DNA of 37,404 bases from Aphodosoma sp045658305 (GCA_045658305.1 JAZOUT010000124.1:1-37404), one strand, 5' to 3'. Positions 5,810 to 14,405 are shown, numbered from the stretch's first letter. Notes: generated from the letters alone by a model not told the origin. Made by a program: numbers and translations.

Positions 5810-8521
5810 ATGTCAGAAGAATTGGAAAATCAAGAGAATGAGGCGGTTGGGTCGTATGAGGATATGACAGATGGAATGCATTCGGACTACAAAGTGAGCG
5901 ATGGCAAGGGGGATGATGTGTTTCATCTCTCGGGGATGTTTCGTACGTGGTTTTTGGATTATGCGTCGTATGTGAACTTGGAGCGTGCGATACCACATAT
6001 CAACGACGGATTGAAGCCTGTGCAACGTCGTGTGCTATACGCAATGCGCAGATTGGATGATGGGCGATATAATAAAGTGGCTAATATAGTGGGACATACG
6101 ATGCAGTTTCACCCTCACGGTGATGCGTCGATAGGCGATGCGTTGGTGAATATTGGACAGAAAAATCTCTTGGTGGACTGTCAGGGTAACTGGGGTAATA
6201 TATTGACTGGAGATGGGGCAGCAGCACCACGTTATATAGAGGCGAGATTGACGAAATTTGCGTTGGAGGCAGTGTTTAATCCAAAGACAACACAGTGGAA
6301 GCCATCGTATGACGGAAGAAACAAAGAGCCGATATCGTTGCCTGTGAAGTTCCCATTGCTTTTGGCGCAAGGGTCAGAGGGTATCGGATTGGGCTTGAAT
6401 TCGAGAATATTGCCTCATAACTTTGGTGAATTGTGTGATGCATCGGTGGCATGTTTGAAAGGAGAGGAGTTTGAATTGTATCCAGACTTTCCGACTGGGG
6501 GTATGATGGATGTGTCGAAATACAACGACGGAGAGCGTGGCGGTAAGTTGGCAATACGTGCGAAGATAGAGAAGATAGACAACAAGACATTGAAGATAGT
6601 GGAGGTGCCATACGGCGTGACATCGGGAGTGTTGATGGATTCGATAGTGAAGGCGCACGAGAAAGGTAAGTTGAATATCAAGAAGATAGACGATAATACA
6701 TCGAAAAACGTAGAGATACGCGTGCATTTGGAAGCGAAGACATCGAGCGACAAGACAATAGATGCGTTGTATGCCTTCACGAAATGTCAGGTGAACTATT
6801 CGCCAAACTGCTGTGTAGTAGATGATAACAAACCATGCTTTATCACTGTGTCGGAAGTGTTGAGACGAAGCACTAATAGCACAGTGGATTTGTTGCGTCA
6901 AGAATTGGAGATAGAGAGAGGTGAATTGAGCGAACAATTGCACTTTGCGTCGTTGGAGAAGATATTTATTGAAGAACGTATTTATAAAGATAAACAATTC
7001 GAGCAAGCGAAGTCGGTAGATGCGGCGTTAGACCATATAGACACAAGATTAGAGCCATATAAACCAAAATTTATACGTGATGTGACCCGTGAGGATTTGC
7101 AACGATTGTTGGAAATAAAGATGGCGCGTATCTTGAAATTCAACACCGACAAAGCCGAAGAGCAGATAGTGGCGTTGAAAGATAGAATAAAAGAGTTGGA
7201 CTATAAATTGGCACATATTATAGACCATGCAATAGAGTGGTTTGAACACTTGAAGGCGAAATATGCACATTTGTATCCACGTCAGACAGAGTTGCGCAAC
7301 TTTGAAACAATACAGGTGGCAAAAGTGGTAGAAGCCAACGAAAAACTTTATATCAACCACGAAGAAGGATTTGTGGGTATAGGATTGAAGAAGGATGAAA
7401 ACACCGAGTTTGTGACAAACTGCTCGGATATGGACGATATAATCATCTTCTATAAAGATGGTAAATATAAAGTGATAAAAGTGGCCGACAAAGTGTATGT
7501 GGGCAAGAATATATTGCACGTGGGCGTGTGGGTGAAGAACGACAAACGCACGATTTATAATGCCGTTTATCGTAACGGAAAAGATAAGGGATACTATATT
7601 AAACGCTTTGCAGTGAGCGCAGTGACACGCGATAAAGAGTATGATTTGACACAAGGCGTGACAGGATCGAAAGTGGTGTATTTCTCGGCTAACCCAAATG
7701 GAGAGGCAGAGATAATCAAGGTGCAATTGAAGCCAACGACACGCAGAATAAAGAATTTGACATTCGAGAAAGACTTCTCAGAGATAGCAATTAAAGGGCG
7801 TGATGCGATGGGTAATATACTCACGAAATTTGATGTGGCGAAGATAGTGTTGAAACAAAAAGGAGGTTCGACATTGGGTGGCACGGATATCTATTTCGAC
7901 CGCGATGTGTTGCGCTTAAATGTAGATAAACGAGGCGAATATATTGGCAACTTCGATGGTGACGATCAGATATTAGTAGTGACAAAATCGGGCGATTTCT
8001 ATACAACAAGTTTCGACTTGAATAATCACTACGACGATGATTTGATGCTGATAGAGAAATTTGATGCAGCGAAAGTGTGGACAGCAGTGTTGTATGACGA
8101 CGAGCAAAAGTATCACTATATCAAGCGATTCACATTCGAAGTGGTGAAAAATCGCACATCATATTTGATAGTAGGAGGCAATTCGCGAGTAGATTTGTTG
8201 ACCGATACAGTATATCCACGATTGAAGGTGACATTTGGCGGTGGCGATTCGTTCCGAGAAGCAATAGAGATAGATGCAGAAGAGTTTATCGGAGTGAAGG
8301 GCTATAAAGCAAAAGGTAAGCGATTGAGTAATTATGTGGTAGCTGAAGTAGAAGAATTGGAACCATTGCGTCAGCCAGAGCAGATTGAGGATGGAGGAGA
8401 GCAAAGTGAGGAGGATGTGTTGGCAGGAATAGAGATAGTATCTACACAACCCGAAGACCTAGAGCAGATAACAGATGAAAGATCACAGAGTACAGATGAT
8501 GGGCAGATGAGTTTGTTTTAG
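5810..8521 (+). CDS. parC: DNA topoisomerase IV subunit A (ParC-type)
   Basis: This 903-aa type IIA topoisomerase A subunit is the breakage-reunion half of the enzyme that decatenates chromosomes and relaxes supercoils using ATP from its B partner. The N-terminal domain has the ERAIPHINDGLKPVQRR motif (about 58-74), HPHGD (101-105, quinolone-region equivalent) and PRYIEARL, where R141-Y142 contains the catalytic tyrosine. The tower and coiled-coil region spans about 330-460. The C-terminal half (about 500-840) contains repeated beta-pinwheel-like segments for DNA wrapping, followed by an acidic Glu/Gln tail. The PRYIE form and the long acidic tail fit Bacteroidota ParC rather than GyrA. It has its own promoter and no ParB-type gene nearby. 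Its TAG stop is followed at once by GGGAG heptamers. Confidence 0.92.
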   Translation: MSEELENQENEAVGSYEDMTDGMHSDYKVSDGKGDDVFHLSGMFRTWFLDYASYVNLERAIPHINDGLKPVQRRVLYAMRRLDDGRYNKVANIVGHTMQFHPHGDASIGDALVNIGQKNLLVDCQGNWGNILTGDGAAAPRYIEARLTKFALEAVFNPKTTQWKPSYDGRNKEPISLPVKFPLLLAQGSEGIGLGLNSRILPHNFGELCDASVACLKGEEFELYPDFPTGGMMDVSKYNDGERGGKLAIRAKIEKIDNKTLKIVEVPYGVTSGVLMDSIVKAHEKGKLNIKKIDDNTSKNVEIRVHLEAKTSSDKTIDALYAFTKCQVNYSPNCCVVDDNKPCFITVSEVLRRSTNSTVDLLRQELEIERGELSEQLHFASLEKIFIEERIYKDKQFEQAKSVDAALDHIDTRLEPYKPKFIRDVTREDLQRLLEIKMARILKFNTDKAEEQIVALKDRIKELDYKLAHIIDHAIEWFEHLKAKYAHLYPRQTELRNFETIQVAKVVEANEKLYINHEEGFVGIGLKKDENTEFVTNCSDMDDIIIFYKDGKYKVIKVADKVYVGKNILHVGVWVKNDKRTIYNAVYRNGKDKGYYIKRFAVSAVTRDKEYDLTQGVTGSKVVYFSANPNGEAEIIKVQLKPTTRRIKNLTFEKDFSEIAIKGRDAMGNILTKFDVAKIVLKQKGGSTLGGTDIYFDRDVLRLNVDKRGEYIGNFDGDDQILVVTKSGDFYTTSFDLNNHYDDDLMLIEKFDAAKVWTAVLYDDEQKYHYIKRFTFEVVKNRTSYLIVGGNSRVDLLTDTVYPRLKVTFGGGDSFREAIEIDAEEFIGVKGYKAKGKRLSNYVVAEVEELEPLRQPEQIEDGGEQSEEDVLAGIEIVSTQPEDLEQITDERSQSTDDGQMSLF

Positions 8522-8541
8522 GGAGCAAGGAGTAGGGAGTA
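8521..8541. repeat. Heptamer repeat of GGGAGTA type at a stop codon
   Basis: Three degenerate 7-bp units (GGGAGCA, AGGAGTA, GGGAGTA) begin at the last base of the parC stop codon. The same unit family follows the next gene's stop at 9131. Confidence 0.75.
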
Positions 8542-8559
8542 TGTAATTGACGGTTTTCT

Positions 8560-8581
8560 TGCTTGCAGTTTGCTTGAAGGT
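8560..8581. repeat. Two 11-bp units of TGCTTGAAGGT type
   Basis: TGCTTGCAGTT and TGCTTGAAGGT lie in tandem in the spacer before the TonB-C-like gene. They match the repeat family in the 60-bp inverted repeats at 14391 and 18449. Confidence 0.6.
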
Positions 8582-8632
8582 AAGGTATCTTATCTTGGAA
8601 AATTGATTAAGTTGAAAAAATAGAACTAAAAA

Positions 8633-9133
8633 ATGAAAAAACTATTATTGCTTTTATTGTGCATTGTGCATTGTGTATTGTGCATTGATATAAAGGCGCA
8701 GGATGATGCAGAGTCGATTGTGTCGGGGGATGTTGAGGTAGAGGGGCTGGATAATTTTTGGGTAGAGAGTAGATTGATTACTGATATTGATGGTTTAGAA
8801 TTGCAAAAAGTGGCGCGTCCAGTAGGAGGTAATGTAGCATTTTTGACGCATGTGCAGAAATATATGTCGAAAGTGTTTAATATTCTTTTTGAGAAATATC
8901 CCACAGAGATGTTGAGTATGATAGGCACGAGAGAAGAGATGCATATTGAATTTACAGTAACAAAGAATGCTGAAATACAATTGGACTCAATAAGTAATGG
9001 TGCTATATTTGGTATTGATGTAGTGGTGGCGGATAAATTGTTTAAGTCATATAAGAGGAGGTGGATGCCTGCTAAGGTTAATGGAGAAGCGGTAGATTCG
9101 AGAGTGGAATTGGTGATAGATGTTTCGATTTAG
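8633..9133 (+). CDS. Secreted protein with a TonB C-terminal-like domain
   Basis: This 166-aa exported protein has a signal peptide (MKKLLLLLLC..., cleavage probably after IKA near residue 23). The C-terminal 90 residues resemble the TonB/TolA C-terminal fold: an I-E-F-T-V-T-K-N-A-E-I strand, then RRWMPAKVNGEAVDSRVELV, close to the W-x-PA-x-x-NG-x-x-V pattern of energy-transducer domains in Bacteroidota. It lacks the usual inner-membrane anchor and Pro-rich linker, so it cannot act as a normal TonB and may be a periplasmic binding or adaptor version; that is inference. A heptamer repeat (8656-8690) encodes most of the signal-peptide core. No clear promoter is visible; parC lies 111 bp upstream. 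Confidence 0.6.
   Translation: MKKLLLLLLCIVHCVLCIDIKAQDDAESIVSGDVEVEGLDNFWVESRLITDIDGLELQKVARPVGGNVAFLTHVQKYMSKVFNILFEKYPTEMLSMIGTREEMHIEFTVTKNAEIQLDSISNGAIFGIDVVVADKLFKSYKRRWMPAKVNGEAVDSRVELVIDVSI
8656..8690 (+). repeat. Heptamer repeat ATTGTGC forming a signal-peptide core
   Basis: Five 7-bp units (ATTGTGC, ATTGTGC, ATTGTGT, ATTGTGC, ATTGATA) lie in frame with the gene and encode CIVHCVLCID. The unit is the reverse complement, in shifted register, of the repeat at 1160-1187. Confidence 0.85.
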
Positions 9134-9151
9134 GGAGTAGGGAGTAAGGGC
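9131..9151. repeat. TAGGGAG heptamers starting at a stop codon
   Basis: TAGGGAG occurs twice, then TAAGGGC. The first three bases are the TAG stop of the TonB-C-like gene. Confidence 0.75.
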
Positions 9152-9235
9152 TTGACATATTCTTTTGGTCTTTGGCTCATTCCTTAAACTTAGGGGGAGA
9201 TTGTTTGAGTGTATGTGATTTTTCGTTGAAAATAG

Positions 9236-9265
9236 TTGTATATATAAAATTTTTATGTAACTTTG
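9236..9265 (+). promoter_or_regulatory. Promoter of the phosphate butyryltransferase gene
   Basis: TTG (9236-9238), a 19-nt spacer and TAACTTTG (9258-9265) precede the ATG at 9353, leaving a leader of about 80 nt that contains an ATTAATA heptamer repeat. Confidence 0.8.
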
Positions 9266-9308
9266 CAAATTGTTGTATGACAATTCGCATTTTATGGAAA
9301 AACCAATC

Positions 9309-9350
9309 GTTAACAATTAATAATTAATCATTAATAATTAAATTTAAATA
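9309..9350. repeat. Heptamer repeat of ATTAATA type in a 5' leader
   Basis: Six degenerate 7-bp units (GTTAACA, ATTAATA, ATTAATC, ATTAATA, ATTAAAT, TTAAATA) fill the leader up to 3 nt before the phosphate butyryltransferase ATG. The resulting unstructured A/T leader suits Bacteroidota translation starts. Confidence 0.8.
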
Positions 9351-9352
9351 TC

Positions 9353-10276
9353 ATGGGAGCAATTAAATCATTTGAAGATTTGAAAGCGTATTTGACTTCA
9401 GGTAATGGAGTTACACGTAAAAAAATGGCAGTAGCTAATGCTGTAGATATGCACTCGCTCGAAGCAGCAATGCAAGCAGTGAAAGAGGGCATTGTAGAGG
9501 TTTATCTTGTAGGTGATGGTAAAATTATTAATGAACGTTTGGAATTTTATTTTGCATCGGCAGATAAAACATACGTTCACGTTGTAGATGTAGCTGATCC
9601 ACAAGCAGCATGCGAAGAAGCAGTGCGCATGGTGAAAGAAAACGAATGCGATATCTTGATGAAAGGTATGGTTAACACAGACGTTATTCTTCGTGTAGTG
9701 TTGAATAAAGAGAAAGGTATCCTTCCTAAAGGTCGCGTATTGACATACAATTCAATTCTTAATATTCCTGGTTATCATAAACTTGCGTTCTTTACAGACC
9801 CAGCAGTTATTCCTGCTCCAAACAAAGAACAACGCATCGAGATGATTAAATATGCGCTTGAAACAGCACGTAAATTTGGTGTAGAACAACCAAAAGTGGC
9901 TCTTTTGCACGCAACAGAAAAACCAAATCCAAAAATTGCGTTTATGCAAGACTATTTGGATATTATTGAACTTTGGAAACAAGGCGAATTTGGCGATTGT
10001 ATCATCGATGGTCCAATGGATGTATTCATTGCAATGGATAAAGAACGTGGCGGTATTAAAAACGTACCTTCTCCAATTCTTGGTGATGCTGACGTACTTA
10101 TCTTCCCTGACTTCCAATCGGCTAACTGCTTCTATAAAGGTTTAGTATCATTCGGTGGTGCAGGTATGGCTGGTCTCCTCCAAGGTACAGAAAAACCAGT
10201 AGTTCTTAACTCGCGTTCAGATAGTGAAGAATGTAAATTCTACAGCATCTGTATGGCAGCTATTTTGGCTCAATAA
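9353..10276 (+). CDS. ptb: Phosphate butyryltransferase
   Basis: This 307-aa cytoplasmic enzyme of the phosphate acetyl/butyryltransferase family exchanges CoA on butyryl-CoA (or a branched acyl-CoA) for phosphate, giving acyl phosphate. Family signatures are the N-terminal TRKKMAVANAVDMHSLEA, then DILMKGMVNTDVILR, KVALLHATEKPNPK, DGPMDVFIAMDKERGG and the C-terminal NSRSDSEECKFYSI. The matching kinase gene lies at 11695, and together they make ATP from acyl-CoA. Codon use is more even than in the neighbouring barrel genes, as expected of a well-expressed gene. The substrate could be isobutyryl- or isovaleryl-CoA rather than butyryl-CoA; sequence alone does not decide. Confidence 0.88.
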   Translation: MGAIKSFEDLKAYLTSGNGVTRKKMAVANAVDMHSLEAAMQAVKEGIVEVYLVGDGKIINERLEFYFASADKTYVHVVDVADPQAACEEAVRMVKENECDILMKGMVNTDVILRVVLNKEKGILPKGRVLTYNSILNIPGYHKLAFFTDPAVIPAPNKEQRIEMIKYALETARKFGVEQPKVALLHATEKPNPKIAFMQDYLDIIELWKQGEFGDCIIDGPMDVFIAMDKERGGIKNVPSPILGDADVLIFPDFQSANCFYKGLVSFGGAGMAGLLQGTEKPVVLNSRSDSEECKFYSICMAAILAQ

Positions 10277-10306
10277 TAAAGTGTTTTTTTAATATTTATT
10301 TCATTT

Positions 10307-10341
10307 ACTTCATTACATAGTGTTTAGCTATGTAATGAAGT
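10307..10341 (+). promoter_or_regulatory. Perfect 14-bp hairpin upstream of the first barrel gene
   Basis: ACTTCATTACATAG (10307-10320) is the exact reverse complement of 10328-10341, with a 7-nt loop. No T-run follows on either strand, so it is not a typical terminator. It ends 23 nt before the barrel start codon, where an RNA hairpin could stall, protect or block translation. Confidence 0.6.
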
Positions 10342-10364
10342 GTGGAATATGTGTGTTGCAAGTT

Positions 10365-10952
10365 ATGAAAAAATCAATAGTTTTATTTGGACTTATTTTT
10401 TTTGTTTTCGGCAGCATTTTTTCTAAAAATGATTCTATTGGATATAATCTAGAATGGAATTTGAGATTAAGTTTTGCATTGCAGGAATCGCATGTAGGGT
10501 CTCAAATTGTAAATGGGATAAAATGTGAAGCTTCTTATGCAGAGCCACATTTGGCAATTGATTTTGATTGTAGATTTGACAATATGTCATTTGGACCATA
10601 TTTGGGATATACGCGTTATTTAGACTCTCCATTTATATTTGCTGGAGTTCATAGTATGAATTATGGGGTAAATATGCGATATCATTTGTCTAATTTGCCC
10701 AAGTGGTTTGATGTTTATCTATTAGGTAAGATAGGAGGTTTACATTTGTTTACAGAGCGAATGTATGTGGAACTTTTTAAGCAATATAATATTAAATTGC
10801 TTTTTTGTGAAAATAATAAATTTGAAGTGGGTGCAGGCTTAGGGATGGGATTTTATTTCACCAAACATTTTGGTATGTTTGGTGAATTTGTAGCTGGTCA
10901 GTTTTATACTTCTCATTATAATTGGAGAGTTGGATTTTTGTTTAGAATATAA
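10365..10952 (+). CDS. Outer-membrane beta-barrel protein, paralogue 1
   Basis: This 195-aa protein has a signal peptide (MKKSIVLFGLIFFVFGSIFS) and a body of alternating aromatic/polar beta strands ending RVGFLFRI, the typical terminal strand of an outer-membrane barrel. It resembles the next gene closely: LGYTRYL, KIGG, FEVGAGLG, FGMFGEF and GQFYTSHYNWRVGFL are shared. The size fits an eight-stranded barrel. I chose the ATG at 10365; the longer frame from a GTG at 10320 adds 15 residues and would start inside the 14-bp hairpin. The gene lies between ptb and buk. Its function is unknown. Confidence 0.72.
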   Translation: MKKSIVLFGLIFFVFGSIFSKNDSIGYNLEWNLRLSFALQESHVGSQIVNGIKCEASYAEPHLAIDFDCRFDNMSFGPYLGYTRYLDSPFIFAGVHSMNYGVNMRYHLSNLPKWFDVYLLGKIGGLHLFTERMYVELFKQYNIKLLFCENNKFEVGAGLGMGFYFTKHFGMFGEFVAGQFYTSHYNWRVGFLFRI

Positions 10953-11026
10953 GAGTTTGGGAATTAAGTTGACTTGAATTTTTTTAATAGATAATTTGTT
11001 TTTGTTGTGAATTTGAGTTTGAAAAA

Positions 11027-11656
11027 ATGAAAAAGCAAATAATTATACTATTGTTGACCTTTTTGACTTTTGACCTTTGTGCTCAAAATGATTCTGTTAG
11101 GTTTGAGACGTTATGGAATGTGCGCGTTAGTTTTGCAATGCAAGAGTCGTGTATTCCTAACGAGGGAATCTCTTATAATGGAGAGCGTTATGATCTTTCA
11201 TATTTTGAGCCTCACGTGGCGTTGGATTTTGATTATCGAATTAATGATTTTTCAATAGGAGCATATTTAGGTTATACTAGATATTTGTGGTATGCTCGTT
11301 ATTTTTATGATAATGTAAGCATTGGCGATCATGCTTTAAATTATGGTATGAATGTTCGTTATTATCTACCAATTTTAACTTCTTTAAAATGGTTTGATTG
11401 TTATGTGTTAGGAAAGATTGGTGGGGTTCGATTATTTTTGGATCCAGTTGCTGAGTTTAAGGAAAATAAATATGGTGTGATGGAACCTCTTTCAAAAGAT
11501 TTCAAATTGACATTAAATGATCGTTTTGAAGTAGGAGCAGGATTAGGTGTGAGTTTTTATTTGTTGAAGCAATTTGGAATGTTTGGAGAATTTGCAGTAG
11601 GACAATTTTATACATCCCACTATAATTGGAGAGTGGGTTTCTTAGTTAGAATTTAA
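11027..11656 (+). CDS. Outer-membrane beta-barrel protein, paralogue 2
   Basis: This 209-aa protein is a tandem duplicate of the preceding barrel. A signal peptide (MKKQIIILLLTFLTFDLCAQ) is followed by the same conserved blocks and ends RVGFLVRI. The main difference is a longer loop around residues 150-165 (EFKENKYGVMEPLSKDF). It lies 74 bp after paralogue 1 and 38 bp before buk, so it may be co-transcribed with the kinase. Its function is unknown; an outer-membrane location is well supported. Confidence 0.75.
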   Translation: MKKQIIILLLTFLTFDLCAQNDSVRFETLWNVRVSFAMQESCIPNEGISYNGERYDLSYFEPHVALDFDYRINDFSIGAYLGYTRYLWYARYFYDNVSIGDHALNYGMNVRYYLPILTSLKWFDCYVLGKIGGVRLFLDPVAEFKENKYGVMEPLSKDFKLTLNDRFEVGAGLGVSFYLLKQFGMFGEFAVGQFYTSHYNWRVGFLVRI

Positions 11657-11694
11657 AAGTAAAATCAATATTAATATATTTTAATTTTTTTATT

Positions 11695-12756
11695 ATGAAA
11701 AAAATCTTAGTTATCAATCCAGGTTCAACTTCTACAAAATTCGCTGTTTATCACGACGAAGAAGCAGTATTCACAAAAACATTGCGTCACCAAGGCGAAG
11801 AGTTGGCACCTTATCCAAATGTAGCATCACAATACGAATTCCGTAAAGAGACAATCCTCAATGCATTGAAAGAAGAGGGTATCGCTATTGACTTTGATAT
11901 TATCGTAGGTCGTGGTGGTCTTTTGCGTCCAATCGCATCAGGTGTTTATGAAGTAAACGAAGAGATGCGTGAAACACTTCTCGCAGCTAAATATGGCGAA
12001 CATGCATGTAACCTCGGTGGTTTGATTGCAGCTGATATCGCTAAAGGTTTGGGTTGTAAAGCTGTAATTGCTGACCCAGTGGTAGTTGACGAAATGCAAG
12101 ACGTGGCTCGCATCAGCGGTCGTCCTGAAATTCCAAACGTATCTATCTTCCACGCATTGAACCAAAAAGCTATTGCTCGTCGTTATGCAAAAGAGGTAGG
12201 CAAAGCATATGAAGAATTGAATGTAATCGTTGCTCACCTTGGTGGTGGTGTATCAGTAGGTGCACACCAAAAAGGTAAAGTAATTGACGTAAACTGCGCA
12301 TTGGGTGGTGATGGTCCTTTCTCACCAGAACGCGTTGGTACACTTTCGGCTTCTGGCTTGATGAATCTTTGCTTCTCAGGCAAATATACAAAAGACGAAG
12401 TTAAGAAAATGTTGATTGGTAATGGTGGTTTGATGGCTCATCTTGGTTTGAACGATGCTTATCAAGTAGAAATCAAAGCAGAAAAAGAAGGCGATCCACA
12501 AGCAAAACTTATCTACGATGCAATGGCATATCAAGTAGGTAAAGCTATTGGTGACAAAGCAGCTGTATTGAAAGGTAAAGTAGATGCTATCCTCGTTACT
12601 GGCGGTATCGCTTATGGTAAAGGCTTTGTTAAATATATCGCTGATATGGTTGACTTTATCGCTCCAGTTAAAGTATATCCAGGTGAAGACGAACTTGGTG
12701 CTTTGGCATCTAATGGTCTTCGCGTATTGAATGGAGAAGAGTGCTTGAAATACTAA
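11695..12756 (+). CDS. buk: Butyrate kinase
   Basis: This 353-aa ASKHA-fold acyl kinase transfers phosphate from butyryl phosphate to ADP, yielding butyrate and ATP. The N-terminal phosphate loop ILVINPGSTSTKFAVY (about 4-19), the middle VIVAHLGGGVSVGAH, NCALGGDGPFSPERVG and the C-terminal ILVTGGIAYG are family hallmarks, and the length is normal. It completes the pathway begun by ptb at 9353, although two barrel genes separate them. A strong terminator follows directly. The true substrate may be a branched-chain acyl phosphate. Confidence 0.92.
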   Translation: MKKILVINPGSTSTKFAVYHDEEAVFTKTLRHQGEELAPYPNVASQYEFRKETILNALKEEGIAIDFDIIVGRGGLLRPIASGVYEVNEEMRETLLAAKYGEHACNLGGLIAADIAKGLGCKAVIADPVVVDEMQDVARISGRPEIPNVSIFHALNQKAIARRYAKEVGKAYEELNVIVAHLGGGVSVGAHQKGKVIDVNCALGGDGPFSPERVGTLSASGLMNLCFSGKYTKDEVKKMLIGNGGLMAHLGLNDAYQVEIKAEKEGDPQAKLIYDAMAYQVGKAIGDKAAVLKGKVDAILVTGGIAYGKGFVKYIADMVDFIAPVKVYPGEDELGALASNGLRVLNGEECLKY

Positions 12757-12771
12757 TTTAATTTTAAGATA

Positions 12772-12813
12772 AAAGACATGAGACACGGTAATATAGTGTC
12801 TTGTGTCTTTTTT
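12772..12813 (+). terminator. Intrinsic terminator after buk
   Basis: A 15-bp stem (12772-12786 with 12796-12810, two G-T pairs) with a 9-nt loop merges into a run of six T. It closes the ptb-buk region before the secreted-protein array. Confidence 0.92.
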
Positions 12814-12851
12814 GGATATTATTTCAATTTGAATATTAAAATTTTGTGATT

Positions 12852-14405
12852 ATGAAAAAATTATTACTTTTTGTTTTTTGTTTTTTGACTTTGTGTGTGA
12901 ATGCACAAAGAATTGATGTTCTTCTTGATGGTGCAGCTTTTTCTATGTCATCTCCTAATGGTATGTATGTTGCTGGAAATATGGATGATGCGGCAGTTTA
13001 TTATAACACTGAGGCTAAAAAAATTGTGGCTTTGGAAGGTGAAGTTCAAGATGATGGCGGTTGCTTTGTTTGGGATATGAATGATAAGGGTCAACTCGCT
13101 GTTGATTGGAAGAATCAAGCAGCTCTTTGGTCTGAAAGTGAGGGTTTTATTGTGTTGCCAATGCCTGAAGGTTTGAATAGAAAGGAGAAGGCTTATAGTG
13201 CTGCTCGTTGTATTACTAATGATGGTAAGTATGTGGTAGTTTCTTTTGGTTCTCCTACTGTTAGTCTTTATCTTTATGTTAAGGGTGATGATGGTTCTTA
13301 TTCTATGGATAAGTTGACTATGCCTGAGGTTGCTCCTATTTATAATCAAATTGCTCAGTTTGTTGTTCCTTGTGGTATTGCAAATGATGGTAATCGTATT
13401 CTTGGTCGTTTCTTGGTTGAAACTGCTGAGTTTGAGTTGCCTTTTGTATGGGAACGTACTCCTGGTGGGGATTGGAGTATTCGTTGGATTGCTCTTGATT
13501 TTGTTGTGCCTGGTGGTAAAACTGATGCTGAATTTTATGGTGTAGAGTTTGAGTTTGATGGTGATCCAACTACGGATCCTGAGGGTTTTGAGGCAGCTCA
13601 AAATGAGTGGTTGCAAAAACGTCAAGATTATTATGATGTTATTGATGCTGTTTCGACTGGTTATTATTATGCAGGAGAAAGGGGTGATTTGTCGGATTTG
13701 CGTATGAGTGAAAATGGTAAATATGCAAAAATGAATATATCATTTAAAGATTTGGCATCAACTGAAGAAGAACCTATGGTAGTAAACTATCCAGCTGTGA
13801 TTGATTTGGAAACAGAGCAAGTTTATGTGTTTACTTGTCTTGAAAATGCTGGTTGTTTGTCTGTTACTAATGATGGTGTGGTATCGTTGGCAACACCAAA
13901 GGTAGAGTATTTCCGTTATGCTCATATTGCTTCTATTGCTGATCCTACAAAATCACAGACTTTGACTGAATGGACTAAGCAACAAACTGGAGATAAGATT
14001 GATTTGGCTAAGTATATGACTTATACAGATGATCAAGGTCAGTCTATGGTTGCTGATGGTTCGGCTATATTACGTGCTGATGGTAGAGGTTATTTTACTA
14101 ATCAGTATAATGGTTTTGGAGGTAATCAACGTTATGAAACTTATTTTGTTAGTTTTGATGCTGAAACAGCTAATGAGGTAGTTGTTGATAATGGTTTTGT
14201 AGTTTATCCTAATCCTACTGATGGTGTGTTGTTTGTGTCTGAGGATATGGTTAATGTTCGTTTGATGGATGTCACTGGTCGTGTTGTTTATGAGGCTTCT
14301 GATGTTGTGGATGGTATTGATTTGTCTACTTTGGTGGCTGGTACATATATTTTTACTGCTGAAATGGATGGGAAAATTATAACAACTAAGGTGGTTAAAA
14401 AATAG
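12852..14405 (+). CDS. Family A1: T9SS-exported propeller-like protein
   Basis: This 517-aa protein has a signal peptide (MKKLLLFVFCFLTLCVNAQ). Its large middle region has repeated blocks of the form N-D-x-G-x-x-V with a later A-x-x-W (for example NDKGQLAVDW...AALW and ITNDGKYVVVSF), suggesting a beta-propeller of HAF-like repeats. From about residue 450 a T9SS type A sorting domain follows: VYPNPTDGVL, LMDVTGRVVYEA, IDLSTLVAGTYIFTA, and KVVKK at the end. It should cross the outer membrane by type IX secretion and be released or surface-attached. The ATG at 12852 follows a GTG that would add two residues. The last five codons lie inside a 60-bp inverted repeat. Function is not recognised. Confidence 0.8.
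   Translation: MKKLLLFVFCFLTLCVNAQRIDVLLDGAAFSMSSPNGMYVAGNMDDAAVYYNTEAKKIVALEGEVQDDGGCFVWDMNDKGQLAVDWKNQAALWSESEGFIVLPMPEGLNRKEKAYSAARCITNDGKYVVVSFGSPTVSLYLYVKGDDGSYSMDKLTMPEVAPIYNQIAQFVVPCGIANDGNRILGRFLVETAEFELPFVWERTPGGDWSIRWIALDFVVPGGKTDAEFYGVEFEFDGDPTTDPEGFEAAQNEWLQKRQDYYDVIDAVSTGYYYAGERGDLSDLRMSENGKYAKMNISFKDLASTEEEPMVVNYPAVIDLETEQVYVFTCLENAGCLSVTNDGVVSLATPKVEYFRYAHIASIADPTKSQTLTEWTKQQTGDKIDLAKYMTYTDDQGQSMVADGSAILRADGRGYFTNQYNGFGGNQRYETYFVSFDAETANEVVVDNGFVVYPNPTDGVLFVSEDMVNVRLMDVTGRVVYEASDVVDGIDLSTLVAGTYIFTAEMDGKIITTKVVKK

Noticed and set aside
6374..7726. Long antisense frames under the topoisomerase gene
   Set aside because: They are shadows of a well-conserved coding sequence and have no starts or motifs of their own.
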